Shown: one piece after another, positions 8,900-17,696 of the stretch
Numbering within the stretch: position 1 is the stretch's first letter
Layout of the letters: each line of letters starts with the position of its first letter
NCBI RefSeq assembly: GCF_024171695.1
Contig: NZ_JAMTCF010000020.1
Coordinates: 62,001 to 126,000 of the forward strand
Reading direction: 5' to 3'
Source: Actinosynnema pretiosum
GTDB taxonomy: Bacteria > Actinomycetota > Actinomycetes > Mycobacteriales > Pseudonocardiaceae
DNA length: 64,000 nucleotides
The notes under the pieces: generated by a model
The model's input: only the letters and a program-made list of their open reading frames with translations
The model's database searches: none
What the model was told of the DNA's origin: nothing
Translations under genes and position numbers: made by a program

Positions 8900-9649
8900 T
8901 CAGAACGCTCCCGGCAGCACCCCACCCGCCTTGCCTCGCACGGCCTCGGCGACCAGTTCCCTGACCCGCGCGGCGGGCACCGGCTTCCCAGGGTTCTCGT
9001 GCAACCACCGCAGCGCCTCCTGCTGCCCCAACCCCTCCGGCGGCGTGCCCGGCAGGTACGGGTGCACGTACACCGGCGTCCCCGGCTCACTGCGCCAGCT
9101 CTCGGCGAGCGACCCGGTGTCCACGGCGTCGAACCCCAGCACGTCCAGCAGTTCGGCCACTGCGGCTTTCGCCTCGGCGTCGTCCCCGGCGATCGGCAGC
9201 GCACTGCGGTCCGGTGCGCCCGAGGGACGGGCGGCGTTGGCAAGGTTGAAGAAGCTGATGCTGTTGAACGCCTTCACCACGCGCGCGCCGGGCAGCTTCC
9301 GCTGGACCAGCTCGCTGGAGGTCACCGAGTTCGAGTCCAGCTCGGCGATCACCTGATCGCGCTGCGGGTAGTAGTTCATCGTGTCGATCACGATCTTCCC
9401 CACGAGCGCGTCCGAGGGCAGGTGGTCGAGCGCGTGCAGCGGCACGGTCGCCACCAGCAGGTCAGCACCACGCGCGGCCTCGGCGGGGTTCGCGGCACGA
9501 GCGCGCGGCCCCAGCTCGGCGACGAGACCAGAAAGGCTCTCCGGCCCCCTGGAGTTGCTCAGCACGACCTCCATCCCCCGCGCCACCGCTTGACGCGCGA
9601 GGGTCCCACCGATCATCCCGGCCCCGATGAGCCCGAGCGTTCCGGTCAT
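8900..9649 (-). CDS. NADPH-dependent F420 reductase-like oxidoreductase
   Basis: 249 residues. The N-terminus is a Rossmann dinucleotide fold (LGLIGAGMIGGTLARQAV) followed by VVLSNSRGPES, where Asn/Ser/Arg suit an NADP phosphate. The central region (DLLVATVPLHAL, VIDTMNYYPQRD, GARVVKAFNSI) is characteristic of the F420:NADP oxidoreductase/NAD(P)-binding family. This family moves hydride between NADPH and coenzyme F420 or related acceptors. The start is ATG at 9649, so the gene diverges from a TetR gene across a 132-bp region with clear repeats and is probably controlled by that regulator. Confidence 0.8.
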   Translation of the reverse strand: MTGTLGLIGAGMIGGTLARQAVARGMEVVLSNSRGPESLSGLVAELGPRARAANPAEAARGADLLVATVPLHALDHLPSDALVGKIVIDTMNYYPQRDQVIAELDSNSVTSSELVQRKLPGARVVKAFNSISFFNLANAARPSGAPDRSALPIAGDDAEAKAAVAELLDVLGFDAVDTGSLAESWRSEPGTPVYVHPYLPGTPPEGLGQQEALRWLHENPGKPVPAARVRELVAEAVRGKAGGVLPGAF

Positions 9650-9701
9650 GCCCGTCCACCCCTCCACTGCCTCTTGCTGCGCTCTCTTACTGCGCTCCGA
9701 T

Positions 9702-9770
9702 AAGTGGCACACAAGTGACACTTGCTGCGATCCGGAACGTAGCACAAGTGGCAGAAGGGTGTCATTTGCT
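9702..9770. promoter_or_regulatory. Repeated operator-like sites between oxidoreductase and TetR genes
   Basis: AAGTGACACTT at 9713-9723 is a perfect palindrome. AAGTGGCA occurs at 9702-9709 and again at 9746-9753, and the second copy faces an imperfect inverted copy (GTGTCATTTGCT, 9759-9770). The repeats fill the shared promoter region and probably bind the TetR protein encoded at 9782. Confidence 0.6.
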
Positions 9771-9781
9771 ACCGTTGCGCG

Positions 9782-10450
9782 GTGAAGGCGGAGTCCGACC
9801 GACGACCGCGCGCCGACGCCGCGCGCAACATCGAGCACATCCTGTGCGCGGCGCGCGAGGTCTTCGCCCGCGTCGGCCCGGACGCACCCCTGGACGAGGT
9901 CGCCAAGCACGCGGGCGTGGGCGTGCGCACCCTGCACCGGCACTTCCCGCGCAAGGAAGACCTGGTCAGGGCAACCCTGGACCGCGCCCTCACCCCCGAC
10001 TTCGCGCACGCCATCACCAGAGCGAGGTCGGCCCCGAACCCGCTGCACGGCCTCACCGCGCTGATCGAGGAAACCCTCACCCTGGTCGACCGCGAACGCG
10101 CCACCCTGGCAGCGGCGAACAACCCCGGCGCCCTGACCTCGGCCATCGCCGAGCCCCTGCTGGACACCCTGACCGCGCTGACCGAGGGCGCGCGCCACGC
10201 GGGCCTGGTCCGCGCGGACCTCACCCCGGACGACGTCCACCGCCTCCTGGGGATGCTGACCAGCGTGCTGTGGGGCATGGAACCGGGCGATCAGGGCTGG
10301 CGCAGGTACGTGATCCTGATCCTGGACGCCCTGTCCCCGACCGCGACCACCCCACTTCCACCCGCACCCCCGCTCCGCCCCGCCAGCACGGGAGCGGAGT
10401 GCAGCCCCGATTGGCGCACCGGCGGCATGAGCGGGAAGTCGCGCCCCTGA
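9782..10450 (+). CDS. TetR-family transcriptional regulator
   Basis: 222 residues from GTG. Residues 12-58 hold the TetR helix-turn-helix: RNIEHILCAAREVFARVGPDA, then LDEVAKHAGVGVRTLHRHFPRKEDL. The rest is a helical ligand-binding domain, and the last 30 residues are Pro/Ser/Thr-rich. It is divergent from the F420-type oxidoreductase and probably represses it and itself through the AAGTG repeats at 9702-9770. The inducer is unknown. Confidence 0.85.
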   Translation: MKAESDRRPRADAARNIEHILCAAREVFARVGPDAPLDEVAKHAGVGVRTLHRHFPRKEDLVRATLDRALTPDFAHAITRARSAPNPLHGLTALIEETLTLVDRERATLAAANNPGALTSAIAEPLLDTLTALTEGARHAGLVRADLTPDDVHRLLGMLTSVLWGMEPGDQGWRRYVILILDALSPTATTPLPPAPPLRPASTGAECSPDWRTGGMSGKSRP

Positions 10451-11014
10451 ACCGAACGACCAACCCCGGCCGTCCGGGTGACCGCTACTCCCAACCGCCA
10501 CTCCCGACCGTCCCAGTGGTCACTGCTTCCGACCGTCTGGGGGACCGCTACTCCCGATCGCCTGGGTGACCGCCGCTCCTGGCTGCCCGACCAGCCGCTG
10601 TGCGCTCGTCCCGGTGTCCACCCTCGTGACCGCGCGGTTGTCGACTCGCGGTGCCTCTATTCGGTTTTCCGGCCGCGTGTCACGGCCAGTGGTCTAGTCA
10701 GCGCTCCCTCCTCTCCTCGTGCTCGCTCATCCGCCGTGCCTCTCGTGTTGCGGCAACGTGACCGTTCAGCCGCTTCGGGGTTTCGGCTTGCCGATGTGCC
10801 GAAGCCAGGTGATTTCGGCCGTCCGTTCGTCCGGTTGCGCGCCGCGCACGCCCTGCGGTACCTGGTAAATCCTCCTTCCGGTGTTCTGACCAGCGAAGTC
10901 ACAGCAGGGCAGTAAGTCCCAGGACCCCCAGGTACTTCGGCGCTCCCCCTATTCGTCTCACCTAGTGGATCATGAACCCACTTCCGCAGTACTCCGAACG
11001 GGTGAGGTTTGTTC
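10451..11014. other. Gene-free stretch upstream of flavodoxin
   Basis: The first 120 bases hold three degenerate copies of a unit resembling gaccgctactcccgaccgtctggg. From about 10640 the sequence is visibly less GC-rich than its surroundings and has no open frame with normal codon bias. It probably contains the promoter of the flavodoxin gene at 11015; no confident -10/-35 pair was found. Confidence 0.4.
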
Positions 11015-11524
11015 ATGGCGCGAGCGCTGGTGGTCTACGAGTCCATGTTCGGCAACGCCAAGCTGATCGCCGAGGCGATCGCGCGTGGCCTGTCGATCTG
11101 GCGATCCACCGACGTGCTCGAGGTCGGCGTCGCGCCGGACGTCCTGCCCTCCGACCTCGACCTGCTCGTCGTCGGTGCGCCGACGCACGCGTTCGGACTC
11201 AGCAGGCCCGGCACCCGCAAGGCCGCAACGCAGTACCAGGAGCAGGTGCTCTCCTCCGGGCGAGGGATGCGCGAGTGGCTCGCCGTGGTCGCGCAGGAGC
11301 GGGTCGGCGTTGAAGCGGTCGCCTTCGACACCGGCATCCGCTTCGCCCCCGGCTCGGCCGCCCGCGTGGCCACGCTCGCCCTGCGCAAGCTGCGGTTCGA
11401 GGTTCGCTACCAGCCCAAGTCATTCGACGTGGTCACCGCGATCGGCCCGCTCCTGGACGGTGAGGCCGAGCGCGCCGAGGAATGGGGACGCGCCATCGCC
11501 GAAGCGTCCTTCTCCCACAACTGA
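11015..11524 (+). CDS. Flavodoxin-domain protein (copy 1)
   Basis: 169 residues with ATG at 11015 and GGGTGAGG upstream as ribosome site. The phosphate-binding loop YESMFGNAKLIAEAIARGL lies near residues 8-26, and LLVVGAPTHAFGLSRPGTR is the second FMN-contact region. The fold is a single-domain flavodoxin that would bind FMN and carry electrons or signal redox state. A second gene at 12645 encodes a close relative, and the DNA around the YESMFGN codons is nearly identical in both. No partner oxidoreductase is adjacent. Confidence 0.85.
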   Translation: MARALVVYESMFGNAKLIAEAIARGLSIWRSTDVLEVGVAPDVLPSDLDLLVVGAPTHAFGLSRPGTRKAATQYQEQVLSSGRGMREWLAVVAQERVGVEAVAFDTGIRFAPGSAARVATLALRKLRFEVRYQPKSFDVVTAIGPLLDGEAERAEEWGRAIAEASFSHN

Positions 11525-12644
11525 CCGCGACCGATCGGCACGTGCCAACCGCCTAGCCGACGACGACCCCTCGTGCTCGACGGCAACTGGCATCCGACAG
11601 CAACTGGCATCCGACAGCAACTGGCATCCGATGGCACCTGACGCACGACGGCGCCTGACGCACAACGACCGTTCAGTGCCCGACAGCCCAGCGTCCGGTC
11701 ACCGGCCTGCCTCCGGTCACCGGCCTGTAACCGGCCAGCGCACGGCATTCGGCCAGCACCCTGTGGCTGGCTGAATGCGCGACCGCCGTCCAACGCGCGA
11801 CGCTGTCGAGCGTGTGACTGCCGTTGAGCGTGTGACCGCTGCCGAACCGTGACCGCTGTCGAACGTGGGGTTATGTCGAACGCGTGATCATTGCCGGACG
11901 TCTGACGGTTGCTCTGCGTCCGACCTGCGCGCTGTCGAGGTCCACGCGGAACCGTCCTGCCCGGTCCACGTGAATCCACGCCTAAGCGCCTGTGAACGTC
12001 CGACAACCGCCGTCCGGTCAACCCCGCCCGGTCGTCACTGCACCTTTCTCACCGCATCCCTCACCTCCTCGTCGTTGCACAGCTCCAACCCACCGCCGCT
12101 CGGTGACCCGACACCGCCGACCCGCGTGTGGTGTGCGGCGAAAACCCGTCTCTACCAGGCTTGATCGCCGCTTTCCCCGTCAAGCTTGGCACGGTGGACC
12201 TCCTTGGGGCCAAGACCTTCGGAGGGGGAATTTCCGCGTTCATCGATGAATCACCCGGTGGGGCGACGCCACGGTTCCCGGTTGATCGGGCGCGAGGGTC
12301 GCCGAGTCAGTCCGCAGCACAGAAGAAGGGGGATCGTCCTCGGATTCCGCTGTCTTCAGGGCGACCAAGCCGCGTCGCGAACCCGCACGAATCGCCGGTG
12401 GCGCAGCAGGAAAGCGCGCACCACCCCGCCAGCCCCACCACAACCGGCCTGCAAGCCACCCCGGCCACCGAAACCGCTTTCGCCCACCCACCCCACCAGC
12501 CCCGTTCCCCGCGCCCCGGAATCCCCGCCAGGGTCGGAGGTCACCGCGAACCCCCGCGCACGGCCCGCGTTCGCGGGGCACTTGGGCGCTCCCCCCGAAG
12601 TCCCGAACGGAGCAGCGTTGCGTGGACCAGGAGGAAGGGGCGTG
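11525..12644. repeat. 1.1-kb gene-free stretch of minisatellites between flavodoxin paralogues
   Basis: At 11583-11633 a 17-bp unit (gcaactggcatccgaca) occurs three times in tandem. Around 11690-11735 there is a duplicated ccggtcaccggcctg. From about 11790 to 11890 there are several degenerate units of the form gctgccgaacgtgtgacc. About 12150-12240 is a 28-codon stretch that looks weakly coding on the plus strand but has no convincing start. I see no complete gene here. Confidence 0.5.
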
Positions 12645-13145
12645 ATGGTCCAGGCACTGGTGGTCTACGAGTCCATGTTCGGCAACAACAGGGCGCTCGC
12701 GGAGGCGATCGCCGAAGCCGTCGGCGGGGTCGCCGTCGAGGTCGGCGTCGCCCCGGAGGCGCTGCCCCCGGAGGTCGACCTGTTGTTCGTCGGCGCGCCC
12801 ACCCACGCGCTCACGCTCAGCAGCGACGCCACCCGCTGGGCCGCCGCCACCGAGCACGCGGACGGCCCGCTGGTGTCCGGCGGTCGCAGCATGCGAGAGT
12901 GGCTGGCGAACCTCACCGGAGCGGAGGGCGTCGCCGCTCACCCGTTCGGCACGCACGTGAAGGTCACCTGGCCGCCCTCGTCGGCCGCCCGGTCCATCGG
13001 CAAGAAGCTGCGCGCCCTGGGCTGCGTGGTCGGCGAACCGAAGTCGTTCAAGGTCACCGGCTTCACCGGGCCGTTCGCGCCCGGCGAGGTCGACCGGGCC
13101 AAGGCGTGGGCCCGCACGGCGCTCAGCGGCGCGCCAGCTCGCTGA
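12645..13145 (+). CDS. Flavodoxin-domain protein (copy 2)
   Basis: 166 residues. ATG at 12645 follows GAGGAAGG with good spacing; an in-frame GTG at 12642 is an alternative start. It has the FMN phosphate loop VYESMFGNNRALAEAI, then LLFVGAPTHALTLSS, and GGRSMREWLANL, which matches copy 1 (GRGMREWLAVV). The C-terminal KSFKVTGFTGPF parallels KSFDVVTAIGPL of copy 1, so the two arose by duplication. Its last 23 bases overlap the end of the convergent antiporter gene. Confidence 0.85.
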   Translation: MVQALVVYESMFGNNRALAEAIAEAVGGVAVEVGVAPEALPPEVDLLFVGAPTHALTLSSDATRWAAATEHADGPLVSGGRSMREWLANLTGAEGVAAHPFGTHVKVTWPPSSAARSIGKKLRALGCVVGEPKSFKVTGFTGPFAPGEVDRAKAWARTALSGAPAR

Positions 13146-14454
13146 ACGGCGTCGTCATCCCGTCGCGGACGAGGCGGGCCAGCTCGGCCCGCCTCCGTGC
13201 CAGCCTGACCACCGCCAGCAGCACGTAGAGCCCGGACAGCCCGAGCACCACCACCCGGTTCACCTCGGCGGGCAGCAGCAGGCTGGTGCCGAACTGCACC
13301 GCGAACAGCCCGAACAGGGTCGCCGCGCCCATCGCGCCGATGCCGAGGTCGACCAGTAGGCTCACCGCGAACAGCGACTGCGCCGCCGTGACCAGCAGCT
13401 CCAACCGCTGGTGCTCGTCCAGCGGCAGGCCGTCCACGCCGCCCGAGGAGATCGCGAAGACCACGGGCAGCGTGCCGACCAGCAGCGTCCACTGGTTGAC
13501 CTTGCTCGACAGCAGCGTACCCAGCGACTCGGACGCAGCCAGCCGCACCGCGTACAGGCAGGCCACGATCAGCTCCGGCGCCTCGCTGGCCAGCGGCGCG
13601 ACCCACTGCACGAGCAGGAACTCGTCGACGCCGAGCGTGCTGCCGGTGTCGACGAGGTTCTGCGCGAAGTGCTCGGCGCAGGCCAGGATCACCAGCCCCG
13701 CGAACCCGAACAGGCCCGCGACCCACCCGCGCCTGCGCCGCTTGGCCTGCTCGCCGACCCACTTCGACACCCCGTGCAGGTCAGGCTCCTCGGCGGGGGC
13801 CTTGGACAGCCGCCAGGTGTACGCGGCGAAGATCGACACGAACACGGCGGCGTCGAAGAACGTCAGGCTGTCGCGCAGCGGCAGGGTCAGCGAGTACAGC
13901 GTGGCCACGCCCAGGAAGACGACCTCGGCCGACATGACCGGCGTCAGCTCGACCCGGCCCGGCCGGACCACCCCGGCCCGCTCCCCGCCGCGCTCGCGGC
14001 CCTTGCGCAGCACGGCGAGCCCGGCGACCAGCACCACCAGCGGCCAGCCGATGCCGACCAGGATGCGGTTCGCCCCGGTCATGTTGGCCAGCGCCAGCGA
14101 GCACGGGTTCGCCCCGCCCTGGCCCGCGCACGTGCCGTGCTCGGCGTACACCTGCCCGGCCTCGAAGGTGAACACCATGTCGACGGCGTACTCGGGCAGC
14201 ACCGCGACCATCGCCAGCACCGCGATCGCCAGGCCCGCGCTCACGTCGACCTGAGCCGCCTCGGCAGCCCAGGACAGCAGGAACGCCGCGGCGACGATGG
14301 CGATCCCGAAGATCGCGGCGGCGATCGGCGGTGGGAGGTCGGGGTGCGGCAGGCCCAGGTAGTCGGCGGCGCCGAGCAGGGCTCCGGGCAGCGCGAACGC
14401 CGCCGCAACGGGCAGTCTCCGGGGAAAGCCCCCGCGATCACCGGACAAGGTCAC
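13123..14454 (-). CDS. Sodium/calcium exchanger family (CaCA) antiporter
   Basis: 443 residues from GTG with about eleven hydrophobic helices. Two inverted halves carry the acidic repeat motifs of cation/Ca2+ exchangers: VAVLPEYAVDMVF in the first half and APLASEAPELIVACLYAV in the second, each with the conserved Glu. A soluble charged loop separates the halves near residues 225-245 (HGVSKWVGEQAKRRRRG). An extracytoplasmic cysteine pair (TCAGQGGANPC) is unusual and might be disulphide-linked. It is expected to export Ca2+ or another cation in exchange for H+ or Na+ at the cell membrane. Confidence 0.85.
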   Translation of the reverse strand: MTLSGDRGGFPRRLPVAAAFALPGALLGAADYLGLPHPDLPPPIAAAIFGIAIVAAAFLLSWAAEAAQVDVSAGLAIAVLAMVAVLPEYAVDMVFTFEAGQVYAEHGTCAGQGGANPCSLALANMTGANRILVGIGWPLVVLVAGLAVLRKGRERGGERAGVVRPGRVELTPVMSAEVVFLGVATLYSLTLPLRDSLTFFDAAVFVSIFAAYTWRLSKAPAEEPDLHGVSKWVGEQAKRRRRGWVAGLFGFAGLVILACAEHFAQNLVDTGSTLGVDEFLLVQWVAPLASEAPELIVACLYAVRLAASESLGTLLSSKVNQWTLLVGTLPVVFAISSGGVDGLPLDEHQRLELLVTAAQSLFAVSLLVDLGIGAMGAATLFGLFAVQFGTSLLLPAEVNRVVVLGLSGLYVLLAVVRLARRRAELARLVRDGMTTPFSELARR

Positions 14455-14538
14455 CCCGCGCGTGCTCGTCGCTCATGCGGACCGTGTTCCCGGTCGCGGC
14501 CGGGGATAACCCGGAGCCTACCCGGCAGGGGAAATACC

Positions 14539-14557
14539 TTAGGTTAGGCTGTGCTAA
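14539..14557 (+). promoter_or_regulatory. Iron box (IdeR/DtxR/DmdR-type operator)
   Basis: TTAGGTTAGGCTGTGCTAA matches the actinobacterial iron-box consensus TTAGGTTAGGCTAACCTAA at 16 of 19 positions. GGTTAG (14542-14547) and CTAACC (14554-14559) form its inverted arms. It lies about 20 bp before the ATG of the siderophore-interacting protein gene, so binding of an iron-loaded DtxR-family repressor would shut that gene off in high iron. Confidence 0.85.
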
Positions 14558-14577
14558 CCCAATCTGGAGGTGCAGTC

Positions 14578-15405
14578 ATGGCCCGCGACAACCTGTCCAC
14601 CGCGAGCACCAAGCCCGAGCACTCGGCGCTGCTCACGCTCTCGGTGCTGCGCAGGGAGCGGGTCTCGCCGAACTTCGTGCGCGTCACCCTCGGTGGCGAC
14701 GACCTCGCCCGTTTCACCCCGATGGGGTACGACCAGTGGTTCCGCTTGTTCATCCCGGTCGCCCAGGGCTCGCTCGACGGCGCGCCGGACAAGCTCACCG
14801 TGCTGTCGTACCTGAAGTACCTGACCGTGTCCAAGGGGCGCCGACCGGTGCTGCGCAACTACACGGTGCGCGCCTTCCGCCCCGAGGGCCCGGAGCTGGA
14901 CGTCGACTTCGTCGTGCACGGCTCGCCCGACGACGGCAGCGCCGGACCGGCCACCGCGTGGGCGCTGACCTGCGCCGAGGGCGACCAGGTCGGCATCCTG
15001 GACGAGGGCACCGGGTTCGCCCTGCCCGACGGCGTGCGGCAGGTGCTGCTCGTCGCGGACGAGACCGGGCTGCCCGCGATCGAGGGCATCCTGGCGTCCC
15101 TGCCCGCCGACGTGACCGGCCGCGCGGTCGTGGAGGTGCCGGAGGAGGGCGACCGCAGGGACCTCGCCGGACCCTCGGGCGTGGAGGTCACCTGGCTGGT
15201 GCGCGCGGACGCGACGGCGGTGCCGGGCGCGGCGGCGAAGGCCGAGGTCGAGTCCCGGCCGCTGCCGGAGGGGCCGTTCTACGGGTGGGCGGTGGGCGAG
15301 TCGGCGCTGCCGGTGGGGCTGCGCAGGCACTGGGTGGGCGCGGGGGTCCCCAAGGAGAACGTCACCTTCTGCGGCTACTGGAAGGCGCCGAAGAAGCACG
15401 CCTGA
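14578..15405 (+). CDS. Siderophore-interacting protein (FAD-dependent ferric reductase)
   Basis: 275 residues with ATG at 14578 after CTGGAGGTG. Residues 18-140 form an FAD-binding beta-barrel; RNYTVRAF at 93-100 is the R-x-Y-T flavin motif. The C-terminal SIP domain ends with GAGVPKENVTFCGYWKAPKK, the typical C-terminal SIP pattern. Such proteins reduce Fe(III)-siderophore complexes in the cytoplasm with NADPH or ferredoxin to release iron. The iron box immediately upstream fits this role. An in-frame GTG at 14551 lies inside the iron box and was not chosen. No siderophore uptake genes are nearby. Confidence 0.92.
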   Translation: MARDNLSTASTKPEHSALLTLSVLRRERVSPNFVRVTLGGDDLARFTPMGYDQWFRLFIPVAQGSLDGAPDKLTVLSYLKYLTVSKGRRPVLRNYTVRAFRPEGPELDVDFVVHGSPDDGSAGPATAWALTCAEGDQVGILDEGTGFALPDGVRQVLLVADETGLPAIEGILASLPADVTGRAVVEVPEEGDRRDLAGPSGVEVTWLVRADATAVPGAAAKAEVESRPLPEGPFYGWAVGESALPVGLRRHWVGAGVPKENVTFCGYWKAPKKHA

Positions 15406-15495
15406 CCCGGTCGGCCCGGCCCTGACCGCACTTGTGCGGAGCGGATCCCGCGCGTGCGGGATAACAACGGGGCGAGGCCGACGAAGGGACGACGG

Positions 15496-17421
15496 GTGGA
15501 GCAGCACGACAGCCGGGGCAACGCGGGCGGGCACGGGCGGGAGCACCGGCCGCCCCGCCGGTTGCCCGCGACCACCCGGCACTTCGTCGGTCGCGACGCC
15601 GAGGTGGCCCGGCTGACAGCGCTCGCGGGCGCGGGCGGCGCGTGCGTGGTCGAGGGCCTGCCAGGCGTCGGCAAGTCCACCCTGGTCACCACGTGGGCGC
15701 ACGCGGTCTCCGACGACCTGTTCCCCGACGGGCAGATCCACCTCAACCTCCACGGCTTCACGCCCGGCCGCGCGCCCGTCACCGCCGAGCAGGCGACGCA
15801 CTCGCTGCTGTCCGCGCTGCGCGTCCCCGTCGCCGAGATCCCGGCCGACCCCGAGGACCGGATGGCGCTGTTCCGCGACCTGGTCCACGACCTCGCCCTG
15901 CTGCTCGTGCTGGACAACGCCCGCGACAGCGCCCAGGTCGAGCCCCTGCTGCCCAGGGGCAGGCCGTTCACGGTGGTCACCTCGCGCCGGAGCCTGACCG
16001 CCCTGCGCGCGGGCTACGGCGTGGAGGGCCTGCGGCTCGCCCCGCTGAGCCGGGCGGAGTCGCTGGGCCTGCTCGCCCGCCACCTCGGCGCCGACGCGGC
16101 CGACGACCCGGCCGTGGCGGAACTGGCCCGCAGGTGCGCGGACCTGCCACTGGCGCTGTCGATCGTCGCGGCCTCGGTCGCCCAGCATCCCGGCGTCGAC
16201 CGCGCGGCCTTCGCCCTGGGACTGGCCGAGGACGGGGCGCTGCTGGGCTCGCTCGCGCTGGACAGCGCCACCGCCGACTGGCAGGCCGTGGTCAACGCCT
16301 CCTACCGGCTGCTCTCCGCCCCGGCGGCCCGCGCGCTGCGCCTGCTCGCGCTGCACCCCGGTGACACCTTCGACTCCCGCGCGGCGGCGGCGCTGTGCGG
16401 CACGAGCGCGACCGGCGCCGAGGCCGCGCTGCGCGAACTGCTGTCCCACCACCTCCTGGAGGCCGACGGCGCCCGCTACCGCTTCCACGACCTGCTGCGC
16501 GTGTTCGCCCGCGACCGGGTGGCCGAGGAGGAGGACGCCGCGACCCGCGAGCGGGCCGTCGAGGCGCTGCTGGACCACCTGCTGCACTCCGCCTTCCACG
16601 CCGACCGCCTGGTGAACGCCCACCGGACCCCGATCGCGCTCGGCCCGCCGCCGCAGGCCCCGCTCGCCCACGTCCCGGACCGCCGAGCCGCGGTCGACTG
16701 GCTGGTCGCCGAGCTGCCCGCGCTCGTCGCGTCGGCACAGCTCGCCTTCGACCACGGGCTGCTGGGGCACGCCTGGCGGATTCCCTGGGCGGCGGTCAAC
16801 GCGTTCCAGCTGCGCGGGCGTTGGCAGGACTGGATCGACAGCCACGTCGTCGCGCTGCGCGCCACCGAGGAGCTGGGGGACGTCGGCGCGGAGAACCGGA
16901 CGCTGCGGGCGCTCGCGCGTGCCTACGACGAGGCCGGGCGGTCCGAGGAGGCGGTGCCCTGCTTCACGCGGGCGCTGGCCAACTGCGAGCGCGCCGGTGA
17001 CGCCAACGGCCGGGTGAACTGCCTCAGCGGTCGGGCCGGGAGCCTGCTGCGCGCGGGACGGGCCGGGGAAGCGCTGCGGGACGCGCGGGCCGCGTTGGAG
17101 GGGTACGCCGAGCGCGACGACCTGGTCGGCCGGGCGAGCACGACGAACCTGCTGGGGCGGATCCACACCGCGCTCGGCGCGCCACACCTCGGGGTGGTGC
17201 TGCACGGGCGCGCGCTGCGGCTGTTCCGGTCCGCCGGGGACCGGTACGGGCAGGCGCAGGCGATCGACGCGATGGGACGGGCCATGACCGCCCTGGGACG
17301 GCCGGGGTTCGCCGCGATCTGCCACCGCGTCGCGGTGGACGTGCACGAGGAGGTGGGCAACCACGCCCACGCCGTCGTGTCCCGAGGACTGCTCGCGGAC
17401 GCGCTGACCGGCGCTGGCTGA
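15496..17421 (+). CDS. STAND/NB-ARC ATPase with C-terminal TPR-like repeats
   Basis: 641 residues from the GTG at 15496, preceded by GAAGGGA; an in-frame GTG at 15454 would add 14 residues. The NB-ARC part begins at HFVGRDAEVARL, with Walker A EGLPGVGKSTL, Walker B LALLLVLDNA and a VVTSRRSLTAL sensor region. A winged-helix-like part follows (LLALHPGDTFDSRAAAAL, RYRFHDLLRVFARD). The last 250 residues are helical repeats of TPR type. The arrangement matches the ATPase and TPR parts of AfsR/SARP regulators, but the DNA-binding N-terminus is missing. It is probably a signal-transduction switch with an unknown partner. Confidence 0.8.
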   Translation: MEQHDSRGNAGGHGREHRPPRRLPATTRHFVGRDAEVARLTALAGAGGACVVEGLPGVGKSTLVTTWAHAVSDDLFPDGQIHLNLHGFTPGRAPVTAEQATHSLLSALRVPVAEIPADPEDRMALFRDLVHDLALLLVLDNARDSAQVEPLLPRGRPFTVVTSRRSLTALRAGYGVEGLRLAPLSRAESLGLLARHLGADAADDPAVAELARRCADLPLALSIVAASVAQHPGVDRAAFALGLAEDGALLGSLALDSATADWQAVVNASYRLLSAPAARALRLLALHPGDTFDSRAAAALCGTSATGAEAALRELLSHHLLEADGARYRFHDLLRVFARDRVAEEEDAATRERAVEALLDHLLHSAFHADRLVNAHRTPIALGPPPQAPLAHVPDRRAAVDWLVAELPALVASAQLAFDHGLLGHAWRIPWAAVNAFQLRGRWQDWIDSHVVALRATEELGDVGAENRTLRALARAYDEAGRSEEAVPCFTRALANCERAGDANGRVNCLSGRAGSLLRAGRAGEALRDARAALEGYAERDDLVGRASTTNLLGRIHTALGAPHLGVVLHGRALRLFRSAGDRYGQAQAIDAMGRAMTALGRPGFAAICHRVAVDVHEEVGNHAHAVVSRGLLADALTGAG

Positions 17422-17446
17422 GCACCGACGAGCGCGGCTCGGCGAG

Positions 17447-17510
17447 CGGGCACGGTGAACGGGCACGGTGAACGGGCACGGTGAACGGGCACGGTGAACG
17501 GGCACGGTGA
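17447..17510. repeat. 13-bp tandem repeat, about 4.9 copies
   Basis: The unit cgggcacggtgaa is repeated head to tail with no mismatch, starting 26 bases after the stop codon of the STAND ATPase gene. Perfect identity between copies suggests recent expansion by slippage. Confidence 0.9.
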
Positions 17511-17696
17511 GGCGCCCGTCCGGGAGGGCGGTGCAGCGCTGAGATGGTGCGGCGCTGACCTGTGCGACGGCTGAGCGGCGTGTGCTGAGCGGTCCTGCCC
17601 GGTGCCGGTGCCGACCGGTGCAGTGCTGACCGACGTCGGGCCTGAGCGCGGACGACCACGTGCCTGCGGTTCACCACGGGTGGTGGCGCACCTCAG

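Noticed and set aside
10657..11016. A 119-codon minus-strand ORF upstream of the flavodoxin gene
   Set aside because: Codon bias and composition do not fit coding sequence, no domain is visible, and it overlaps the flavodoxin promoter and start.
12128..13228. A 366-codon plus-strand frame overlapping flavodoxin copy 2
   Set aside because: Its second half is the out-of-frame shadow of the flavodoxin gene; only a short part near 12150-12240 looks weakly coding.
14551..14577. GTG start 9 codons upstream for the siderophore-interacting protein
   Set aside because: It lies inside the iron box and has no ribosome site; the ATG at 14578 follows CTGGAGGTG.
17447..17510. Possible CRISPR array
   Set aside because: Units are 13 bp and directly adjoining, without spacers, and no cas gene is in the window.
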